Below, one piece after another: positions 1 through 7,438 of a stretch of DNA of 24,157 bases (positions are counted from its first letter, which is position 1; every line of letters starts with the position of its first letter). The position numbers and the translations under genes were made by a program. Below the pieces are notes generated by a model that made no database searches, was not told the DNA's origin, and saw nothing but the letters and a program-made list of their open reading frames with translations. The DNA is from Chloracidobacterium sp. (GTDB taxonomy: Bacteria; Acidobacteriota; Blastocatellia; Pyrinomonadales; Pyrinomonadaceae). The stretch covers positions 1 through 24,157 of the forward strand of contig JADJWM010000008.1 of the NCBI GenBank assembly GCA_016716365.1. Direction: 5' to 3'.

Positions 1-43
1 ACATAACACACAAAATTTTTGAATGCAACACCTCGTTTCATGT

Positions 44-72
44 TTGCAACAAATAAATTTATCTGATACGAT
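44..72 (+). promoter_or_regulatory. possible sigma70-type promoter upstream of the Rad52-like gene
   Basis: A TTGCAA hexamer at 44-49 and a TACGAT hexamer at 67-72 are separated by exactly 17 bases, with an AT-rich spacer. Each matches four of six consensus positions. It lies about 160 bases before the ATG at 235 in the only AT-rich stretch of the left end. The match is weak, so this is a suggestion only. Confidence 0.25.
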
Positions 73-234
73 GTTTCATAGATGGCACATGAGCTTCCAT
101 CTTGAACAAACTGAGCAGCGAAACCTGAACCGCTGCGGACAGGAGACCGTGATGCAGCAAGTGGAACCGAAGATCAGGTAGCGGCGAATAGCTTCAAGCA
201 GGCACGGGCTTTGAATGAATTAGGAGATAAGAAG

Positions 235-930
235 ATGAAAGAGAAGACAGCAGCACAGTCACCCGATATTTCGGCTGACAATATCCTCGATTTTGGCACG
301 ACATTGAACAAGCGCAAGACCGTCATCCGGAGCCATAAAGAAAGCGTGAATCGCATCGAGGGCGAAACGGAAACGTCCGATTGGTGGAATATGTGGAATG
401 GCACACGGTCGCCGACATCCTGGACGAGACGGCACCCAATTGGGAGCACGCTATCAAGGACATCAGGAAGATCGGCGACATAATGACGATCACCGTCGCG
501 ATCACGATCGACGGCGTTACGCGTGAAGGCCTCGGCACGGGCCGGCCGCTACCGAGACCGGCATCAAAAAGGCCGGGCACGACGCACTCAAGCGTGCCGC
601 GGTGAAGTTCGGCATCGCCCGTGACTTGTATAAGCGCGAGTTCGAAGAGATCCAGGACGAAGGCGGACGACTCGAGGCCCTACCCGCGGCTGCGGAGGGC
701 TTCCCTGCCGAGCCGGTGGCGGCAACGCTCTCGGAACTCGTGACGGCGAAACAGCTCGGGATGATCCGGCGTTGGGCCGCGAGTCGGGCATCGACGTCGA
801 GGCAGAATGCGGCCTGGTCCTTCGCTGCGGCACGGCCGAGCTATCGCGGCGTGCGGCTTCGGCATTCATCGATCATCTCCAAAAGGCACAGAAAACGGCC
901 GCGGAGCTTCCGCTTCGTCGAGCCGGCTAA
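235..930 (+). pseudogene. Rad52-family single-strand annealing protein, broken by three frameshifts
   Basis: Rad52-like proteins anneal complementary single strands during recombination. The reading runs through successive frames: an N-terminal part from ATG 235 (AGGAG Shine-Dalgarno just upstream); then about 342-545, containing VEYVEWHTVADILDETAPNW and ITIDGVTREGLGTG; then about 547-780, containing TETGIKKAGHDALKRAAVKF, the most recognisable Rad52 core motif, and LSELVTAKQLGMIRRWA; then about 780-930, containing ESGIDVEAEC and SAFIDHLQKAQ, to TAA at 928-930. Each switch corresponds to one missing base. The second is repaired by adding one G to the GG in GGCCGGCCGCT near 545. Repaired length is about 230 residues, usual for bacterial and phage-type Rad52-like proteins. 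The family call is firm because conserved sequence continues across every shift. Whether the gene is truly broken or mis-sequenced is open. Confidence 0.8.
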
Positions 931-958
931 AGTTCCCGCGAAGGCCCTCCGCCAAAGA

Positions 959-1033
959 GTTTTGAGTTGCGATCTCCGCCCGGCACTGTCGCCCGTGTTT
1001 CAGACCGTGCCGTCCTCACTCGCAACTCAAAAC
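959..1033. repeat. long inverted repeat, 14-bp perfect arms with nested inner stem
   Basis: GTTTTGAGTTGCGA (959-972) is the exact reverse complement of TCGCAACTCAAAAC (1020-1033). Between them CGGCAC (981-986) pairs with GTGCCG (1007-1012), and the inner stem extends inward past one mismatch by GTC/GAC. The element lies in the 187-base gap between the Rad52-like and DUF1579-like genes. It lacks a T-run, so it is not a typical intrinsic terminator, and the GTT/AAC orientation is wrong for an integron attC site. It may be a miniature palindromic element or a structured transcript end. No second copy was noticed in the window. Confidence 0.6.
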
Positions 1034-1117
1034 CCCACTCCTGCCTCCGGGCTAATATTCGCTATCCAGGCCTGCCGGTGATATCATTTCGGGAAAAAGT
1101 TCCAGGTAACTGTCGAT

Positions 1118-1577
1118 ATGAGCATCCAGTCTGAATTCGAGGGACATGCGGGGCGTTGGCATGGCACGAATATCCTGTATTTGTCGGGGCCTGAGGACCT
1201 AGAAGCTGTCGCCGTCTGATCTGACGGTCTCGTTCAAGGCAAACGGGCAGTTTGTCGCCTTTGATTACACCTGGGAGTACGAGGGTGAACTGCAGGAGGG
1301 CTTTCTTGTTCTCGGGAGCGACGAAAGATCGGACGCAGTTCAGGCCGTCTGGACCGATTCGTGGCACAACAGAAATGTATTAATGCTGTGCGACGGCAAA
1401 AAGGCCCCTGACGGCACGTTCTCAGTAAAGGGGTTCTATAAGGTCGAGGGCCATCCCGATTGGGGCTGGCGGACCGAGATTATTCCCGGCGACGGTACAT
1501 TGCGGATCGTGATGTACAATGTCTCCCCCGAAGGTGACGAAGAGTTGGCGGTCGAGACGGATCTTACGAGGCCCTGA
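1118..1577 (+). pseudogene. DUF1579-like protein with one frameshift
   Basis: From ATG 1118 the frame reads MSIQSEFEGHAGRWHGTNIL and continues to about 1200, where it meets a stop. The next frame continues with LSPSDLTVSFKANGQFVAF, FDYTWEYEGELQEGFLVLGS, TDSWHNRNVLMLCDGKK and GWGWRTEIIPGDGTLRIVMY to TGA at 1575-1577. Removing one base in GACCTAGAAG (about 1198-1205) joins the two halves as GPEDLKLSPSDL. The repaired product is about 152 residues. The WHGT start, the YEG block, the DSWH block and the GWRTEI block suggest the DUF1579 family of small beta-barrel proteins, whose biochemical role I cannot name. No signal peptide is visible. It sits on the same strand as the NTF2-like gene, 43 bases upstream of it, so the two may be co-transcribed. 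Confidence 0.55.
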
Positions 1578-1620
1578 TCCGGACCGAAGAAGCGGCCGCC
1601 GGAAGTGGAGGTGAAACGGA

Positions 1621-2547
1621 ATGAAAGCGGTAGAGCGACAGCGATCTCTCGCGGTGCTTACCTACCCGTTCGTCTTTGGCCAAACGGGCCAGGCAACCAA
1701 CGACAATGCCGAGCGCGACGCCGTCGTCAAGGTCATGAACGAGGCGGCCGAAGCCTATGCCGGCCGCGATCCCAGGCCCTTCGAAACGATCCTTCTTACA
1801 AATTACGTCGGGATCCGCGACAAGCCCGAATTCGATATGCGTCAGCAGCTGATAGCGATGGTCCACGCCGACGCCGAAGTGCTGAAAGCCGGCAAACGGC
1901 TGGACTTCCAGACACTGAAGTATGAAAACACGCAGATCGACGTCAGACTTTACGGGAACACGGCGATCGTGATCGCTTCAAAAAAGAACCATTGGCGTTA
2001 CGGTGACCGGAAGTGCCTCACATCGATCCAGGCAACCGAACTTTGGATCAAGCGTGAAGGTGAATGGCGGGCAGCTGCAAGCCATGCGACAAACTTTCAC
2101 TGCGAGTCTAAACCTTATCATCCGACGCATCCTGCGTTGGTGGGCATGCCGGAACCTTCGCGACCGGTGAACAGCGACCGCGACGGCGAGCTGCAGATAC
2201 GAGGGCTGATCAACTCGCTTGTCCGTTCACGGACCGGTGGTTCCACTTCTTTCTCGGCTAAGGCGGAACAGGCCGTGACCGCCGATTTCGTCTCGACAGA
2301 GCCGGATGGGAGCGTGAGCGCAAGCCGCGATGCCCTTTTTGAAATGCCCGCAGCACCGGCCCGAGCGACGCTCTCAAGAAACAGCGACGACGCCATCGTC
2401 ATATTCGACGCGTCGGCCATCTACACTTTTCGCCTGCTTGAAACGAACGGGCCCGGGGGTGAGACTTTGCTCAAACGCGGAACGGTCTTTCTCGTACGTT
2501 CCGAGGCCGGTTGGAAGATCGCCGCGATGCATATGAGCAGCCACTAA
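1621..2547 (+). CDS. protein with two NTF2/SnoaL-like domains
   Basis: This 308-residue protein appears to contain two NTF2-like (DUF4440/SnoaL type) cone folds in tandem, roughly residues 30-165 and 190-308. Each half ends with the signature seen at the end of such domains, GEWRAAASHATNF in the first and AGWKIAAMHMSS in the second. The first half starts with a helix rich in E, A and V (NDNAERDAVVKVMNEAAEAY), also typical. NTF2-like folds bind small hydrophobic ligands or catalyse isomerase and dehydratase reactions; no catalytic residues can be assigned here. The start is supported by GGAGG about eight bases before ATG 1621. The first 25 residues are mildly hydrophobic and end in GQTGQA, so export is possible but weakly supported. 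The next gene, a VOC protein, follows 102 bases downstream on the same strand. Confidence 0.7.
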   Translation: MKAVERQRSLAVLTYPFVFGQTGQATNDNAERDAVVKVMNEAAEAYAGRDPRPFETILLTNYVGIRDKPEFDMRQQLIAMVHADAEVLKAGKRLDFQTLKYENTQIDVRLYGNTAIVIASKKNHWRYGDRKCLTSIQATELWIKREGEWRAAASHATNFHCESKPYHPTHPALVGMPEPSRPVNSDRDGELQIRGLINSLVRSRTGGSTSFSAKAEQAVTADFVSTEPDGSVSASRDALFEMPAAPARATLSRNSDDAIVIFDASAIYTFRLLETNGPGGETLLKRGTVFLVRSEAGWKIAAMHMSSH

Positions 2548-2649
2548 ATTTCAAGGCGTTCATCGCCGTGACCCGAGAACCACATTGGCTCAGGGTGCGT
2601 AGTATCAGGATCAAGGGGAACCATTTAACTAGACAATAGGAGAGAAATT

Positions 2650-3078
2650 ATGTCGCAAGAGGCAAGCGAGATGGCCGAATTTGCCGGCCCGGAAGCCGGC
2701 ACGTTCTGCTGGACCGAAATAGCGAGCACCGACTCGGGGAAATGCAAGGAGTTCTACTCGAATGTTTTCGGCTGGAAATTCAAGGACAGCGACGCAACCG
2801 ACGGAGCCTTCGCTTATCATGAATTCTCGACTGGCGGAGGGTATCCGGCCGGCGGACTTTATGAGATCACGGCTGAAATATGCGGCGAGGGACCGCTCCC
2901 TCCCCCGCATCTGCTGAACTATATTGCCGTCGATGATGTCGACGCCAATGCGAAATTGGCCGAAGAATTGGGCGGCAAGGTACTGCGCGGCCCGATGGAC
3001 ATCCCGAATACAGGCCGGTTCGCGATAATCCAGGACCCGACCGGGGCCGCGTTCGCGACCTTCACCATGAAGAGCTGA
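2650..3078 (+). CDS. VOC-family (glyoxalase/bleomycin-resistance-like) protein
   Basis: This 142-residue protein has the compact two-module vicinal oxygen chelate layout. The first module begins GTFCWTEIASTDSGKCKEFY with FGWKF following, and the second has LLNYIAVDDVDANAKLAEEL, then GRFAIIQDPTGAAFATF at the C-terminus. The pattern FYxxxFGW and the closing DPxGAxF motif are standard for stand-alone VOC proteins annotated as glyoxalase-like or bleomycin-resistance-like. VOC enzymes act on small electrophiles or aromatic compounds using a metal; the substrate cannot be read from the sequence. ATAGGAG lies eight bases before ATG 2650. A second VOC gene starts 12 bases after its stop, so the two form a tandem pair and may heterodimerise. 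Confidence 0.85.
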   Translation: MSQEASEMAEFAGPEAGTFCWTEIASTDSGKCKEFYSNVFGWKFKDSDATDGAFAYHEFSTGGGYPAGGLYEITAEICGEGPLPPPHLLNYIAVDDVDANAKLAEELGGKVLRGPMDIPNTGRFAIIQDPTGAAFATFTMKS

Positions 3079-3090
3079 GAGGAGGAAGAA

Positions 3091-3488
3091 ATGGCTGAAT
3101 ATGAAGTCCCGGGCGCCGGGGAGATCTGTTAGCTGAATTGAGAACTAAGGACACGGCGGCCGCGATGGAATTCTACACGAAGCTCTTTGGGTGGTCGCTG
3201 GAACAGTCGAAGGTCACGGAGATGGATTACAAAGAGATCGTTGTCGGGGGCAAGTCGATCGGCGGTGTCATGGCTATCGACGAGAGCTGGGGACCGGAGC
3301 CGCCGCCATCGCATTGGGCCGCATACATCGCCGTCGACAATGCAGATGAGACGGCCGAAAAGATCCTGGCGAACGGCGGGCGAGTCAACGTGCCCGTATT
3401 CGATGCTCCCGGCGTAGGAAGGATGGCGATGGTCGCGGACCCGTCCGGAGCGGATTTCGCGATAATCCAGTTCACTCAGCCCGCTTAG
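3091..3488 (+). pseudogene. second VOC-family protein, frameshifted near its start
   Basis: A strong Shine-Dalgarno (GAGGAGG) precedes ATG 3091, which reads MAEYEVPGAGEIC and then stops at TAG near 3130. One base out of register the protein resumes at about 3135 with ELRTKDTAAAMEFYTKLFGW, then HWAAYIAVDNADETAEKILA and GRMAMVADPSGADFAIIQF to TAG at 3486-3488. The family consensus at the break is GEICW-x-EL, so TGTTAGCTGAA most likely stands for Cys-Trp-Ala-Glu with a lost base and one changed base. Repaired length is about 132 residues. It is a paralogue of the gene immediately upstream, which keeps an intact CW in the same place. Its stop codon overlaps the stop of the convergent M16 gene by two bases. 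Confidence 0.75.
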
Positions 3489-5191
3489 GCCTTTCGCCGG
3501 CCGGTAAATGGAAGCGAATCGGGGATGATCGCCGCGGAGATCGTCCCCGCCATTATCTCGCCCGAAAGCGACCCTTTGATCAGGAACTCGATGCTTTGGC
3601 CCTGGATGTCGGTCACGGCCGTTGCGACGAACTTGTCACCTGTGACCGACCCCTCGGAAAATGCACCGCTCCCTAACGCAGTATTCAGCGTGCCCGAAAC
3701 AGAGGTTCCTTCCTGACTCACATTGAGCTGGACCGGAACGACCTGTCCCTGAAACTCGAGGTCGAGGGCCCAGTCGCCTTTGAAATCGTGCGGTTCGGCA
3801 CCATCAACTTCGTGATACTTCGCCGGGTCGATGCGGTTTCCGTCGACGTCAAACACTTCGATCTCAGATGCATATCCGCGAGCCTGCGGGATGATCTCAC
3901 CGGCGTCCCCGACGATGACGACCGCTAGATTCTGCGGGTGGATATATTTGCGGGCGGCATCATTGACTTGATCGGGCGTGACTTCGGCGACCCTGGAACG
4001 ATAGGTCTGCAGATAGTCCGCCGGCAGCCCGTACAGCTCCTGCATCACGATCAGGTTAGTCAATCCGTCAAGAGTCTCGGCCCGGATCGGAAAAACGCCC
4101 GTCAGGAAATTCTTCGCATCGTCCATTTCGTCGTCAGGAACCTTATCGTCGCGGATCCGTCCCAGTTCATAAAAGAACTCTTTCAGCGAATCGCCGGTCA
4201 CCGCCGACCGCACTTCGGTCGTAGCCTCGAAGGTGCCAAAGTCCTTTTTCATCTCGAAGCGGGTGTATGCACCATAGGTGTATCCCTTCTCTTCGCGGAG
4301 GTTCATGAAGACCCGCGACGAAGCACCGGCACCGAGCACCTGGTTCATCACAAGCACCGGGAAATAGTCCGGGTGGTCCCGATTTATCCCGATATTCGAG
4401 AGTACGATGTTCGCCTGTGCCGACCCGGGACGATCGACCACGCAAAGCCTCGACGCCGTAAGCGGCTCGGGCGACGGCGCCTTCCTCGAACGGATCGGCC
4501 CGGATTCCCAGGAGCCGAAGTGCCCGTCGATCTCCTTGAGCAATTCTTCACGCTGTATATCGCCGACAACGACAAGCACCGCGTTGTTCGGAACGAACGC
4601 CCTGGATTGAAAGTCCGCGAGCCGCTCGCGGGTGAGCTTCTCGATGTCTTCTGCCCGCGGCGAGATGCGCGAATAAGGGTGGTCCTGATAAACGATCCGG
4701 GATGTCTGTTCGTTCGCGAGAAAACTCGGCTGCGACCGCTGAAACTTAAGATGTTCGAGTGTGTTCCGGCGGTAGAGGTCGAGTTCTTTTTCGGGAAACG
4801 TCGGTCGGAACACCACCTCGGCGATCAGGTCGAGCATCTCCGATGCGTATAGGTCCAGTGCCGACGCCGCAACGATCGTGAAGTCGTCCGACGAGCTTGC
4901 CGAGAGGCTGGCACCGAGGCGTTCGACCTTTTCAGCGAGTTCGCGGCTGGAATAATTCTCCGTTCCCTCGGTCAGCATCGAGGCGACCGCGCTCGTCAGG
5001 CCGACGAGATCGGCCGGGTCGTCGGCATCGCCAAACCTGAAGGCTAGCCTGAAACTGACCAGCGGCAGCCTTGAATCCTCGAAGATCACGACCCGGAGAC
5101 CATTCTCGAGCTCGAGCGAATGGGCCGGAGGAAGCTGGAACGGCACCGGCGAAAGAGGGGGTGGAGGCAATTTTCTCGAAAAACTGTTCAT
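3485..5191 (-). CDS. M16-family peptidase-like protein, non-catalytic partner, with C-terminal extension
   Basis: This 568-residue protein has the M16 fold: LENGLRVVIFEDSRLPLVSF near residue 28, then FVPNNAVLVVVGDI at the end of the first half, and REEKGYTYGAYTRFE near residue 300, the R/Y substrate-binding motif of the second half. The zinc motif HxxEH is absent. The matching stretch, about residues 64-76, reads GLTSAVASMLTEG. It is therefore the inactive partner expected beside a catalytic M16B subunit, and that subunit is encoded just upstream at 5245-6531. After about residue 465 there is an extra beta-rich domain of roughly 100 residues (GDWALDLEFQGQVVPVQLNV to the C-terminus) that I do not recognise beyond occurring as a sandwich-like tail. 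No signal peptide is visible. The start lacks a clear Shine-Dalgarno. The gap to the upstream stop is 53 bases, so co-transcription is likely. Confidence 0.88.
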   Translation of the reverse strand: MNSFSRKLPPPPLSPVPFQLPPAHSLELENGLRVVIFEDSRLPLVSFRLAFRFGDADDPADLVGLTSAVASMLTEGTENYSSRELAEKVERLGASLSASSSDDFTIVAASALDLYASEMLDLIAEVVFRPTFPEKELDLYRRNTLEHLKFQRSQPSFLANEQTSRIVYQDHPYSRISPRAEDIEKLTRERLADFQSRAFVPNNAVLVVVGDIQREELLKEIDGHFGSWESGPIRSRKAPSPEPLTASRLCVVDRPGSAQANIVLSNIGINRDHPDYFPVLVMNQVLGAGASSRVFMNLREEKGYTYGAYTRFEMKKDFGTFEATTEVRSAVTGDSLKEFFYELGRIRDDKVPDDEMDDAKNFLTGVFPIRAETLDGLTNLIVMQELYGLPADYLQTYRSRVAEVTPDQVNDAARKYIHPQNLAVVIVGDAGEIIPQARGYASEIEVFDVDGNRIDPAKYHEVDGAEPHDFKGDWALDLEFQGQVVPVQLNVSQEGTSVSGTLNTALGSGAFSEGSVTGDKFVATAVTDIQGQSIEFLIKGSLSGEIMAGTISAAIIPDSLPFTGRRKA

Positions 5192-5244
5192 AAAAAGCGG
5201 GCCGAAGCGTCCTTACCAAACGATCAAGCCGCAGTCACTCAAAC

Positions 5245-6531
5245 TCATCCTTTTCCGGCCGGGACAATGTCGAGGAGAGCCCGATTATCGGTGTTCAAAT
5301 ACTCGCCGACATTTCGCCGGATCTGCTCGGCCGTCACTGACATAAGCTCTTCGAGCTCTGAATTTATCAGCGTCGGGTCGCCGTCATAGAGGGCATACTC
5401 GGCCGCACTTTGAGCCCGCCCCTGCGACGACTGGCGGAGCCGGACGCTCTCATTGATCAATTGATTATGGAGCTTCTGCATTTCATCGGCGGTCGGCCCC
5501 TCGTCCGCGATGTGGCGGATCTCATGCATAATGATGTCACGGATCCGGCTGAGGTCCTTTTCGGGCTTAGGTATCGCACCGACGTAGATACTGGAAGGGC
5601 CGCGGCGTTCATCGGTAAAGCCGAACAACTGGATCACGCTTTCCTCACCCTTTACCAGCCGTTGATAAAGCCGGGAGCTGTCGCCGTCATAAAGCAGCTT
5701 TCCGGCCAAATAGAGCGCATTGAATTCAGGCGAACGGCGCTTCGGGACCTTCCATCCGATCAGGAAAGCCGGGAAAGGCGCCAGCTTGTCCTCCCACTCG
5801 CGGTATCGCGAAGCCACTTCACGCGATTCCTCGACGTCGATCGACGGAGGCACCGGCTGACCCGGAATATCGCCGAAGAAGGATTCGATGAGTTGCTTTG
5901 CCGTTTCGGTCTCGAACGCCCCGGACACCGCAAGAACCGCGTTATTCGGAGCGTAGTACATCCTGAAGAACTCCTGAACGTCTTCGACCGAGGCGTCGTC
6001 AAGATCCTCCATCGACCCGATGGTCGAGTGGGCGTTCGCAAAGTTCGTGTACACCATCTCCGAGATCAGGTCGAAGATCTGGCCGTAGGGCTGGTTATCG
6101 TACCGAAGCCGCTTTTCCTCCTTGACCGCCTCTCGCTGGTTGTCGAGATTCTCTTGAGTAACGGCGAGCGACCGCATGCGGTCGGACTCTAGCCATAACC
6201 CGAGCGGTAGTTCACTCGCAGGAAGTGTCTCGTAATAATTCGTCCGCTCGCTCGACGTGGTGCCGTTCATCGTCCCGCCGACCTTCATGATGTATTGAAA
6301 GTGCTCGGCTTTTTTGACGTTCTCGGAACCCTGGAACATCATGTGCTCGAATAAATGGGCAAAACCCGTCCGTCCGGGACGCTCGTTGCGTGAACCGACA
6401 TCGTAATAGACGGCCACGGCGACCACGGGGACCGAGGTCTCGCGGTTCAGGACGACCCGAAGGCCGTTCGGTAATGTATATTGCTCGATCTCGAGCGGTG
6501 GGATCTTGAAAGTATCAGACATGATCATCAT
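5245..6531 (-). CDS. M16B-family zinc metallopeptidase, catalytic subunit
   Basis: This 428-residue protein carries the inverted zinc motif HLFEH at residues 59-63 and a distal zinc-ligand glutamate at about 139 within REAVKEEKRLRYD, 76 residues later, the spacing of the family. Other conserved stretches are LPNGLRVVLNRETSVPVVAV near residue 20, GGTMNGTTSSERTNYYETLP near 85, and YYAPNNAVLAVSGAFE. M16B enzymes work as a clamshell with a second M16 subunit, here encoded next downstream, and degrade peptides or unfolded substrates. No signal peptide is seen, so a cytoplasmic location is likely, although homologues with signal peptides exist. Possible starts are ATG 6531, 6528 and 6522; none has a convincing ribosome-binding site, and 6531 is chosen as the longest. 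The stop of the subtilase gene lies 87 bases upstream on the same strand. Confidence 0.9.
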   Translation of the reverse strand: MMIMSDTFKIPPLEIEQYTLPNGLRVVLNRETSVPVVAVAVYYDVGSRNERPGRTGFAHLFEHMMFQGSENVKKAEHFQYIMKVGGTMNGTTSSERTNYYETLPASELPLGLWLESDRMRSLAVTQENLDNQREAVKEEKRLRYDNQPYGQIFDLISEMVYTNFANAHSTIGSMEDLDDASVEDVQEFFRMYYAPNNAVLAVSGAFETETAKQLIESFFGDIPGQPVPPSIDVEESREVASRYREWEDKLAPFPAFLIGWKVPKRRSPEFNALYLAGKLLYDGDSSRLYQRLVKGEESVIQLFGFTDERRGPSSIYVGAIPKPEKDLSRIRDIIMHEIRHIADEGPTADEMQKLHNQLINESVRLRQSSQGRAQSAAEYALYDGDPTLINSELEELMSVTAEQIRRNVGEYLNTDNRALLDIVPAGKG

Positions 6532-6618
6532 GGACGCGATGCAAAGGCCATTCGGCTGTCCCGAAATTTATCAAATCACTTTGTCCTCGAAATTGCAAAA
6601 ATGACGGCCCGCATCGCC

Positions 6619-7430
6619 TCAACCGGCCTCAGGACTTTCGATCCGGCCTTGATTTTCACCGGCGATCGCGTAAAGCGCCGACTTGACCTGAAATGGCGTC
6701 ATATCCGGATATCTCTCAAGGAGACGGGCGATTATGCCGACGATATGCGGGCATGCAAAGCTGTTCCCTGTAAGTGTCCGATAACCCTTGTCGAGCCACG
6801 GCGTGCGGATGTTGACGCCGGGCGCGGTCAATTCGATCACCTGGCCGAAGTGGAAGCCGAAATTGAGCGGATCGGTCTCGCTGCTCTTGATCACTGAGAT
6901 CAGCGAAGATGAAAAGACGGACGGAAAGCTCGGGTGGGGAAGATTGTTGGCGGCCGCGACAACGATACAGCCGGCTTGATAGGCGCGGTCGAGCAGGTCG
7001 TGAAGCGGATTGAAGAACTGGGGCTTCGTGGTCCCAAGGCTTAGATTGATCACTTTGAACCGCTCCTTGATCGCGAATTCGAGCCCGGCAAGAAAAGCCT
7101 GGCCGTCGCCGAGCCCAGCCGCCCCAAGGACCTTGATGCTAAACAGCTTGCAGTCAGGCGCGATCTTCGCGATTATGCCTGCACAAGCGGTCCCGTGGCC
7201 GGCCGAATCGCCCGCGGCCGATGGATCGAAAACGACGCGGCTGCTTTCGAGCCGCGCCTCGACCGAGCCGACGACACGGCCCTTGAGGCTCCGGGATGGC
7301 TGACGTCGATGCCGCTATCGACTATCGCCACGCGAACCCCGCTGCCGGTGGCCGACCGCCATTCGTCGTCGATGTTGACGAAGCTCGGCCGTCCGACGCC
7401 GGCCTGCCCTAATTGTTGTTCGAGATCCAT
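6619..7430 (-). pseudogene. S8 subtilisin-like serine protease without signal peptide, one frameshift
   Basis: The complete subtilase triad is present once a single base is restored. The N-terminal frame gives GVRVAIVDSGIDVSHP with the catalytic Asp at about residue 38. The second frame, from about 7290, gives GHGTACAGIIAKIAPDC (His), INLSLGTT, IVVAAANNLPHPSF (oxyanion Asn) and LTGNSFACPHIVGIIARLLE (Ser), ending at TGA 6619. The break lies in a CCCGG run near 7291-7295, where one extra C yields SHPRSLKGRVVGSVEARLES. The 812-base length is one short of a multiple of three, agreeing with one lost base. The repaired protein is about 270 residues with no signal peptide and no room for a propeptide, so it appears to act inside the cell. 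It starts seven bases after the GAF gene and is probably co-translated with it. It could be an active protease mis-sequenced at one site. Confidence 0.85.
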
Positions 7431-7438
7431 CTGTGATG

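Noticed and set aside
89..181. 30-codon open frame before the Rad52-like gene
   Set aside because: No ribosome-binding site or recognisable sequence; the region is short and near the error-prone end.
959..1033. Integron attC site
   Set aside because: Outer arm ends are GTT first and AAC last, opposite to the RYYYAAC...GTTRRRY layout; no integrase or cassette array is present.
3938..4852. Open frame of 304 codons on the plus strand
   Set aside because: It lies wholly antisense to the well-supported M16 partner gene, has no recognisable motif, and is explained by high GC content.
5410..6192. Open frame of 260 codons on the plus strand
   Set aside because: It is antisense to the catalytic M16 gene whose zinc motif is intact; its composition is that of a shadow frame.
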